A stretch of DNA of 11,252 nt from Chloroflexota bacterium. GTDB lineage: Bacteria; Chloroflexota; Anaerolineae; Anaerolineales; UBA4823. The position numbers and the translations under genes are program-made. The notes below the pieces were generated by a model. That model did no database searches, was not told the origin of the DNA, and saw nothing but the letters and a program-made list of their open reading frames with translations. Positions 6,600 to 11,252 of this stretch are shown piece after piece. Location: NCBI GenBank assembly GCA_012798185.1, contig JAAZNS010000071.1, forward strand, positions 1-11,252, written 5' to 3'. Numbering within the stretch: the first letter of the stretch is position 1; each line of letters opens with the position of its first letter.

Positions 6600-7367
6600 A
6601 TGCACATCTTAGTGACCAATGACGATGGCATAAATGCCCCCGGTTTGTTAGCCCTCGCTCAGGAAATGCGTAATTTAGGAAAAGTAACGGTCCTCGCGCC
6701 AGACCATAACTGGTCGGCATCGGGGCATGTAAAAACAATGCACCGCCCGTTAAGGGTAAAAGAAATTCCTCTGGCAGATGGTAGCCTGGCATTAACAACG
6801 GACGGCGCTCCTTCGGATTGCGTTGCTTTAGCCATGATGGGGCTGCTGCCCGATAAAGTGGATATCGTTCTTTCGGGCATCAATCCTAATGCCAACATTG
6901 GTTACGATGTAACTTATTCGGGTACAGTGACTGCTGCTATGGAAGCCATCATTTGCGGCGTTCCGGGGATTGCAGTATCGGTCGATGCTCCAGAATATCA
7001 TTCGGGTTACCTCGATAACGGTCCGTCTGCCAGGGTTGCCTGCCGTATTGCTGCAATAACCATGCACAACCAGCTTCCTAAAGGAACGCTACTCAATGTC
7101 AATGTCCCTTTCCTCACCGATGTGCAAATCAAAGGTTATAAAATTACCCGTCAGGGATTGAGCGTTTATAACGATTCCCTGGTTAAGCGGGAAGATCCAC
7201 GCGGCAGACCCTATTATTGGATCGGCGGTGATGCACCCACCGCCATCCTTGAAGAGGGCACAGAATTTAGTGCTTTATCGGAAGGATATGTTTCCATAAC
7301 TCCCCTGCAATTGGATCTGACTGATTACCCAGCGATGAAAACCCTGAGCAGCTGGGTATGGGATTGA
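6600..7367 (+). CDS. surE: 5'/3'-nucleotidase SurE
   Basis: SurE is a metal-dependent phosphatase that removes phosphate from 5'- and 3'-nucleoside monophosphates and is linked to survival in stationary phase. The 255-residue length is standard. The opening HILVTNDDGINAPG (2-15) carries metal ligands Asp8 and Asp9; APDHNWSASGH (33-43) carries Ser39; SGINPNANIG (92-101) carries Asn95; VTYSGTVTAAMEA (104-116) completes the signature. The canonical 'NxGxN' is NPNAN here, a mild variant. The frame is open to an in-frame ATG at 6549, but the ATG at 6600 begins exactly at the family motif and follows GGAG (6586-6589) by ten bases. It lies between the membrane-protein gene (divergent) and the pyrimidine cluster, whose own promoter begins 76 bases after the surE stop. 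Confidence 0.96.
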   Translation: MHILVTNDDGINAPGLLALAQEMRNLGKVTVLAPDHNWSASGHVKTMHRPLRVKEIPLADGSLALTTDGAPSDCVALAMMGLLPDKVDIVLSGINPNANIGYDVTYSGTVTAAMEAIICGVPGIAVSVDAPEYHSGYLDNGPSARVACRIAAITMHNQLPKGTLLNVNVPFLTDVQIKGYKITRQGLSVYNDSLVKREDPRGRPYYWIGGDAPTAILEEGTEFSALSEGYVSITPLQLDLTDYPAMKTLSSWVWD

Positions 7368-7443
7368 TATTCAATTCAGTCGGTCTTTAAATAAATCATA
7401 TCATTTCGTTACATTTTTTATGACAAATAACCTGACAACCCTC

Positions 7444-7471
7444 TTGACAGAATTGGGAATCTGCGTAAAAT
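7444..7471 (+). promoter_or_regulatory. Strong sigma-70-type promoter of the pyrimidine cluster
   Basis: A perfect TTGACA (7444-7449), a 16-base spacer and TAAAAT (7466-7471, five of six). Transcription would begin near 7478. This gives a leader of about 127 bases before pyrC that contains two intrinsic terminators and a short ORF. Confidence 0.62.
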
Positions 7472-7512
7472 CGGGCGAAGTGAATAGCAGATTGTTACAC
7501 CCCACTCGAATA

Positions 7513-7563
7513 ATGCGTCCCGGAGAAAACCCTCCAGTGGACGTTTTTTTTATCAAAGAATAG
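7513..7563 (+). CDS. Possible 16-codon leader peptide upstream of pyrC
   Basis: ATG at 7513 opens a frame MRPGENPPVDVFFIKE ending at TAG (7561-7563). It runs through the whole of the first terminator hairpin, its eight-T tract (7544-7551, read as the end of Val plus Phe-Phe), and stops inside the 5' arm of the second terminator. This arrangement recalls the enterobacterial pyrBI leader, where translation following polymerase through a U-rich pause prevents terminator folding when UTP is low. There is no clear Shine-Dalgarno site before the ATG; the frame is also open from a GTG at 7480, close to the inferred transcription start. It could be a chance ORF. Confidence 0.3.
   Translation: MRPGENPPVDVFFIKE
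7515..7551 (+). terminator. First leader terminator (T1) upstream of pyrC
   Basis: GCGTCC (7515-7520) pairs with GGACGT (7539-7544, last pair G-T), with an inner GGAG/CTCC stem (7522-7525 and 7532-7535) separated by a small internal loop, followed by eight T (7544-7551). CCACT (7502-7506) could instead pair with AGTGG (7536-7540), which would break the lower stem: a possible antiterminator. The loop does not match the PyrR-binding consensus well. Confidence 0.62.
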
Positions 7564-7586
7564 AGCCCAAAAGGCTCTATTTTTTT
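7556..7586 (+). terminator. Second leader terminator (T2) just before pyrC
   Basis: A perfect nine-pair stem, AATAGAGCC (7559-7567) with GGCTCTATT (7573-7581), loop CAAAA, extended by A-T pairs and followed by T to 7586. It ends 18 bases before the pyrC ATG and so lies within the pyr transcript. It could act as an attenuator for pyrC or as the end of the surE transcript. Confidence 0.8.
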
Positions 7587-7604
7587 GCCTCAAGGTAAAA
7601 AACT

Positions 7605-8660
7605 ATGCGATTACCAGGATTGATCGATATCCACGTTCATATGCGCGAACCCGGCGCAACTCACAAGGAGGATTGGGATAGCGGTACTGCCGCTGCATTA
7701 GCCGGCGGGTTTACAGTTGTTTTAGCAATGCCCAACACCCAGCCTCCAATAACCGACTCGGCTGCCCTTGCAGTGGTTGAACAGGCAGCGCAAACCAAAG
7801 CCCGCTGCGATTATGGCATATACCTGGGTGCTGGTGCAGATAATATCGATAAGCTGCTGCCTTTAGCAGACCACGCTGTTGGACTGAAAATGTATCTGGA
7901 TCAAACCTTTGGCTCCCTACGCCTGGATGATATGTCTCTTTGGGCAAAGCATTTATCCGGATTGCCTAAACACCTGCCTGTTGTTGCCCATGCCGAAGGG
8001 CGTTCGATAGCTGCTATCATCTTAATAGCTTCCCTTTTCGATCATCCCATTCATTTGGCGCACGTTTCCACTAAGGAAGAAATTTTACTAATCCGCCAGG
8101 CGAAAGAAAAAGGCATCCAGGTTACCTGCGAGGTATGCCCGCATCACCTATTTCTGAGCGAAAAGGATATTCCCGCTATTGGCGCAAGGCGCAGCGAAGT
8201 TCGCCCCATGTTACGTTCGGAAGAAGATCGTTGCAGTTTATGGGAGAACTTGGAAGTGATTGACTGCTTCGCCACCGACCATGCTCCGCATACCCTGGCG
8301 GAGAAGGACAGCCCCAAACCCCCTCCGGGCTACCCCGGCTTGGAAACAGCACTGCCTCTATTTCTTACTGCAATCCACGAAGGAAAACTCACTTTAGACG
8401 ATGTGATCAGGCGGCTGAATACCAACCCCCGGCGCATTTTCAACATCCCTGAACAACCCGATACCTGGATCGATGTTGATATGGATGAAACCTGGGAAAT
8501 TCGAGCAGCAGAAACCTACACCCGCTGCGGGTGGACGCCTTTTGAGGGCAGGAAAGTGCGCGGAAGATTGCGCCAGGTGACCTTGCGCGGCAAACTTGCC
8601 TTCGATAGTGGAAAAATGTACGCTCAACCAGGTTCAGGATTGAATATACGAAGAAAATGA
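7605..8660 (+). CDS. pyrC: Dihydroorotase, short CAD-like type
   Basis: Dihydroorotase reversibly cyclises N-carbamoyl-aspartate to dihydroorotate, the third step of UMP synthesis. The zinc-site residues are all present: His10 and His12 (DIHVHMREPG), Lys95 for carbamylation (GLKMYL), His129 (VVAHAE), His153 (LAHVS) and Asp225 (ATDHAPH). Asn44 (AMPNTQPP) and Arg14 bind substrate. Thr101-Phe102 match the catalytic flexible loop of human CAD. At 351 residues it lacks the roughly 50-residue N-terminal beta-sandwich of common bacterial type I enzymes (about 425 residues), and segments such as CEVCPHHLFLS, PPPGYPGLET, NPRRIF and WTPFEG look like the animal CAD domain. The start is certain: an in-frame TAA sits at 7596-7598, and AAGG (7592-7595) is the ribosome site. 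It is first in the pyr cluster. Confidence 0.96.
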   Translation: MRLPGLIDIHVHMREPGATHKEDWDSGTAAALAGGFTVVLAMPNTQPPITDSAALAVVEQAAQTKARCDYGIYLGAGADNIDKLLPLADHAVGLKMYLDQTFGSLRLDDMSLWAKHLSGLPKHLPVVAHAEGRSIAAIILIASLFDHPIHLAHVSTKEEILLIRQAKEKGIQVTCEVCPHHLFLSEKDIPAIGARRSEVRPMLRSEEDRCSLWENLEVIDCFATDHAPHTLAEKDSPKPPPGYPGLETALPLFLTAIHEGKLTLDDVIRRLNTNPRRIFNIPEQPDTWIDVDMDETWEIRAAETYTRCGWTPFEGRKVRGRLRQVTLRGKLAFDSGKMYAQPGSGLNIRRK

Positions 8661-8778
8661 CCATCATTCGTAAAACGTCCATTTATTTATTGAAAACTCA
8701 GGATAACCACGTTAACAGCATACTCTAAACCAAGGAATTCCTGTAAATCCAGTTATTTTTATATAAGGAGATAAATTC

Positions 8779-9771
8779 ATGACAACTTACGTTCCCCCTA
8801 CCCGAAACCAAAGCCCTTATTTGCCTTTTGGCGATCAACGCAATGCCCAGTTTTACGGTAAAGATATTCTCTCAGTCAATCAATTCAACCGGGATGATTT
8901 GGAATACATTTTTGGTGTTGCCAAAGAAATGCGGGAGATGGTCACCCGCATCGGCACATTCGACCTGCTAAAAGGAAAAATCTTGGCTAATTTATTTTAT
9001 GAACCTTCCACGCGAACATCATCATCGTTCACCTCTGCCATGGAACGCTTAGGTGGCAGCGTTATCCCTATTAATGAAGTGCGATATTCATCAGTATCTA
9101 AAGGCGAATCATTGCCGGATACCGTGCGAACCCTGGAATGTTATGCCGATGTCATCGTAATACGCCATCCCGAAAGCGGCTCAGCTGCTCTGGCAGCCAA
9201 ATATGCCCGCAAGCCGATCATCAACGCAGGCGATGGCGTAGGAGAGCATCCCACCCAGGCTCTGTTGGATTTATTTACCATCGTCAGTGAACTGGGGAAT
9301 GTCGACGGGCTGACGGTAACCATGCTGGGCGATCTTAAATATGGGCGCACCGTCCATTCTTTAGCGCGGTTGTTATCCCAATTTATTGTAAAGATCAATT
9401 ATGTCTCGCCTGAAATATTGCGGATGCCTTCCGAAATTATTGCCGAATTAAAAGAGAAAGGCGTCTCACAATCAGAATACAACACGCTTGATGCGGTTTT
9501 GCCAAAGACCGATGTGTTATATGTTACCCGGGTGCAAAAAGAACGCTTCGAAAATCAGGAAGAATACGAAAGCGTCAAAGGCGCTTATGTCATCACCCCA
9601 GAAGTGATGGAACAAGCCAAAGATAAAATGATCGTAATGCACCCCCTACCGCGGGTGGGTGAGATCAGCATGGAAATGGACGATGACCCGCGGGCGGCTT
9701 ATTTCCGCCAGATGGAATACGGCCTCTATGTCCGTATGGCTTTACTTGCCATGGTCCTGGGAAAAGCCTAA
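8779..9771 (+). CDS. pyrB: Aspartate carbamoyltransferase catalytic subunit, CAD-like
   Basis: Joins carbamoyl phosphate and aspartate to form N-carbamoyl-aspartate, the committed step of pyrimidine synthesis. In the 330-residue protein the carbamoyl phosphate loop is FYEPSTRTSSSF (73-84), SKGES (107-111) supplies Lys108 from the neighbouring subunit, GDGVGEHPTQALLD (151-164) holds His157, GDLKYGRTVHS (184-194) and MHPLPRVGEI (287-296) complete the aspartate site. It has about 25 residues of N-terminal extension before GKDILSV. The C-terminal half, including YVTRVQKERF and DPRAAYFRQ, resembles the transcarbamylase domain of animal CAD. The ATG is preceded by a perfect AAGGAG (8765-8770) at eight bases. 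No regulatory subunit (pyrI) follows, so the enzyme is probably a simple trimer or associates with PyrC. It lies 118 bases after pyrC; that gap shows nothing convincing. Confidence 0.97.
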   Translation: MTTYVPPTRNQSPYLPFGDQRNAQFYGKDILSVNQFNRDDLEYIFGVAKEMREMVTRIGTFDLLKGKILANLFYEPSTRTSSSFTSAMERLGGSVIPINEVRYSSVSKGESLPDTVRTLECYADVIVIRHPESGSAALAAKYARKPIINAGDGVGEHPTQALLDLFTIVSELGNVDGLTVTMLGDLKYGRTVHSLARLLSQFIVKINYVSPEILRMPSEIIAELKEKGVSQSEYNTLDAVLPKTDVLYVTRVQKERFENQEEYESVKGAYVITPEVMEQAKDKMIVMHPLPRVGEISMEMDDDPRAAYFRQMEYGLYVRMALLAMVLGKA

Positions 9772-9788
9772 AAAAATACTGCCGGGAG

Positions 9789-9878
9789 GCGGAGACCACA
9801 GAGAAAAAATATGATTTCTTTGGTCGATAGGGAATTTCGTCAGTTTTTTGTAAATAAACAATTCTCTGTGGACTCTGC
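9789..9878. repeat. Inverted repeat with CACAGAG termini between pyrB and pyrFE
   Basis: GCGGAGACCACAGAGAA (9789-9805) is matched by the reverse complement of 9862-9878 at 15 of 17 positions, including an unbroken ten-base core. The arms flank 56 bases. The right arm runs on into CTTCTCTATGGTT (to 9889), giving a serial TCTCTGTGG/ACTCTG/TCTCTATGG pattern. This looks like the CACAGAGA-type dispersed repeats seen between genes in several bacterial phyla. It does not end in a T tract and is not a typical terminator. In RNA it would fold into a long hairpin between pyrB and the fusion gene. Confidence 0.62.
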
Positions 9879-9931
9879 TTCTCTATGGTTGTAATAAATT
9901 AGGAAAAATATTATTCAAGAAAAGAGTTGCC

Positions 9932-11252
9932 ATGCCCTCCTTTTTTGAACGGCTTGAACATCGGGTCAATGAAATCAATTCGTTGCTTTGTCTTGGATTA
10001 GACCCACACCCCCAAGACCTGTCTGAACAAACTCCAAATGGTCTGCGGGATTTTTGTCTACGCTTGATTGAAATAACTGCCCGTGTTATGGCTGCGGTTA
10101 AGCCTAATTCAGCATTCTTTGAAGCATTTGGCGCCGAAGGCTTGGCAGTGTTGAAAGAGATCATCCAGGCTGTACCTGATGGCATTCCGGTGATTCTGGA
10201 TGCAAAGCGCGGCGATATCGCCTCTTCGTCTTCAGCATATGCACAGGCTGCTTTTCAGACGCTAAAGGCTGATGCTATCACCGCCAGCCCATATTTAGGT
10301 GGTGACTCACTGGCGCCCTTTCTTAAAAACCCGGAGAAAGGTGTTTTCCTGCTTTGCAAGACCTCCAATCCTGGTTCGAAGGATTTACAAGACCTTGCGC
10401 TATTTTCACCCGCCGGATCAGAAATCACCTTATATGAGCATATTGCCTGTCTGGCGCAGACATGGAATAAAGCCAATAATCTGGGGTTGGTAGTAGGTGC
10501 AACCCAGCCCGAAGCGCTTGCCAGGGTTCGAACCACGGCGCCAGATTTGTGGTTTCTTGCTCCCGGAGTCGGCGCCCAGGGTGGAGATTTACAATTTGCG
10601 TTAAAATCCGGATTACGAGTCGATGGAATGGGGTTGCTCATTCCAGTATCGCGGGCAATTGCCCGAGCCGATGATCCTCTTAAAACAGCCTTGGAATTAC
10701 GTTCAGCAATTAACCAGGAACGCGAAAAAAGGTGTCCATCTCCACAACAACGACAAATCTCATCTCCAATGCGGGTCTCTCCTCAGCCCTCACCACTTCC
10801 TAAGCACGATACTCAACTCATTTCACTTGCCAGCTCTCTTCTCGAATCTGGCTGCGTTAAATTCGGTCAATTCACCCTGAAATCTGGTTTGATATCTCCC
10901 ATCTATATCGATTTACGGCTGCTGGTGGGATATCCTGAGATGCTGGCAAAAGTTGCTGAGGCATACCTCTCCATTCTAAAGACATTAACTTTCCAACGTC
11001 TAGCAGCTTTACCCTATGCAGCGCTGCCCATTGCTACTGTCATCAGTCTACAAAGCGGCTGGCCGATGATCTACCCGAGAAAAGAAATCAAAGAATACGG
11101 GACGCGGGCAGAAATCGAAGGCGCATACCTCCCAGGCGATAGGGTTGTGGTTATCGATGATCTGGCAACTACTGGCGGAAGCAAATTCGAAGCCATTGAA
11201 AAACTCACCAGCGCGGGTATACTGGTCAGCGATGTAGTAGTGCTGATCGACC
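9932..11252 (+). CDS. pyrFE: Bifunctional OMP decarboxylase–orotate phosphoribosyltransferase (PyrF–PyrE fusion), 3' end missing
   Basis: The frame is open from the ATG at 9932 to the window edge: 440 codons, no stop. Residues 1-265 are an orotidine-5'-phosphate decarboxylase of the longer 'DAKRGD' type: LGLDPHP (18-24), Lys57 in VKPNSAFFE, catalytic DAKRGD (90-95) with Lys92, PGVGAQGGD (211-219) and SRAIA (240-244) with Arg241. Residues 268-292 form a Pro/Ser/Gln-rich linker. From about 293 an orotate phosphoribosyltransferase follows: FGQFTLKSG, YPRKEIKEYGT (381-391) with Arg383, Lys384 and Lys387, and the PRPP loop VVVIDDLATTGGS (405-417). The protein would turn orotate into UMP. The order is the reverse of animal UMP synthase. 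A weak AAAGAG site precedes the start. It lies 160 bases after pyrB, across the inverted repeat. Confidence 0.95.
   Translation, partial: MPSFFERLEHRVNEINSLLCLGLDPHPQDLSEQTPNGLRDFCLRLIEITARVMAAVKPNSAFFEAFGAEGLAVLKEIIQAVPDGIPVILDAKRGDIASSSSAYAQAAFQTLKADAITASPYLGGDSLAPFLKNPEKGVFLLCKTSNPGSKDLQDLALFSPAGSEITLYEHIACLAQTWNKANNLGLVVGATQPEALARVRTTAPDLWFLAPGVGAQGGDLQFALKSGLRVDGMGLLIPVSRAIARADDPLKTALELRSAINQEREKRCPSPQQRQISSPMRVSPQPSPLPKHDTQLISLASSLLESGCVKFGQFTLKSGLISPIYIDLRLLVGYPEMLAKVAEAYLSILKTLTFQRLAALPYAALPIATVISLQSGWPMIYPRKEIKEYGTRAEIEGAYLPGDRVVVIDDLATTGGSKFEAIEKLTSAGILVSDVVVLID

Noticed and set aside
7515..7544. PyrR-binding leader hairpin
   Set aside because: The loop sequence CCGGAGAAAACC matches only part of the known PyrR recognition pattern, and no pyrR gene is in the window; kept as a terminator only.
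8735..8742. GGAATTCC palindrome between pyrC and pyrB
   Set aside because: An eight-base palindrome alone is expected by chance; no T tract or promoter boxes support a function.
10255..10641. 128-residue minus-strand frame opposite pyrFE
   Set aside because: Lies wholly antisense to a clearly coding decarboxylase frame, with no motif of its own; the same holds for the minus frame at 9883-10185.
1..11252. CRISPR arrays, transposases, phage genes or integration sites
   Set aside because: No regularly spaced repeats, recombinase motifs or attachment duplication next to the tRNA were seen.

Overview
The window reads as a stretch of bacterial chromosome carrying core metabolic genes, with no sign of mobile genes. 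Moderate GC content, the CAD-like short dihydroorotase, the OMP decarboxylase–orotate phosphoribosyltransferase (PyrF–PyrE) fusion and the GH1 enzyme suggest a Chloroflexota bacterium, probably Anaerolineae. That assignment is an inference from gene style, not a database match.

Region 1 (1-3280, minus strand) runs from right to left: an acetyl-CoA acetyltransferase (thiolase), folK overlapping it by four bases, a small STAS-like hypothetical gene, folP, and the first 16 codons of dnaG. FolK and FolP catalyse consecutive steps of folate synthesis (pyrophosphorylation of 6-hydroxymethyl-dihydropterin, then condensation with p-aminobenzoate). dnaG appears to have its own promoter overlapping the folP stop codon.

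Region 2 (3281-5911, plus strand) starts at a divergent intergenic region. It holds a GH1 beta-glycosidase translationally coupled (ATGA overlap) to an unusual two-part GNAT protein, then a tRNA-Ser(GGA) with its own promoter and a strong terminator. That terminator can also serve the converging small membrane-protein gene at 5931-6350 (minus strand).

Region 3 (6351-7367, plus strand) is the nucleotidase gene surE.

Region 4 (7368-11252, plus strand) is a de novo pyrimidine cluster: a strong promoter, a leader with two tandem intrinsic terminators threaded by a 16-codon ORF, then pyrC, pyrB and a pyrF-pyrE fusion that runs off the window. Together these enzymes make UMP from carbamoyl phosphate, aspartate and PRPP, except for the dihydroorotate dehydrogenase step; neither that gene nor carbamoyl-phosphate synthase is in the window. 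PyrC and PyrB resemble the dihydroorotase and transcarbamylase domains of animal CAD and are encoded in the same order as in CAD. The leader has the layout of an attenuator. An inverted repeat rich in CACAGAG sequence sits between pyrB and the fusion gene.

The clearest points for follow-up are the pyr leader, the CAD-like pair, the inverse-order UMP-synthase fusion and the repeat element. No CRISPR array, transposase, phage gene or unambiguously new system was seen.
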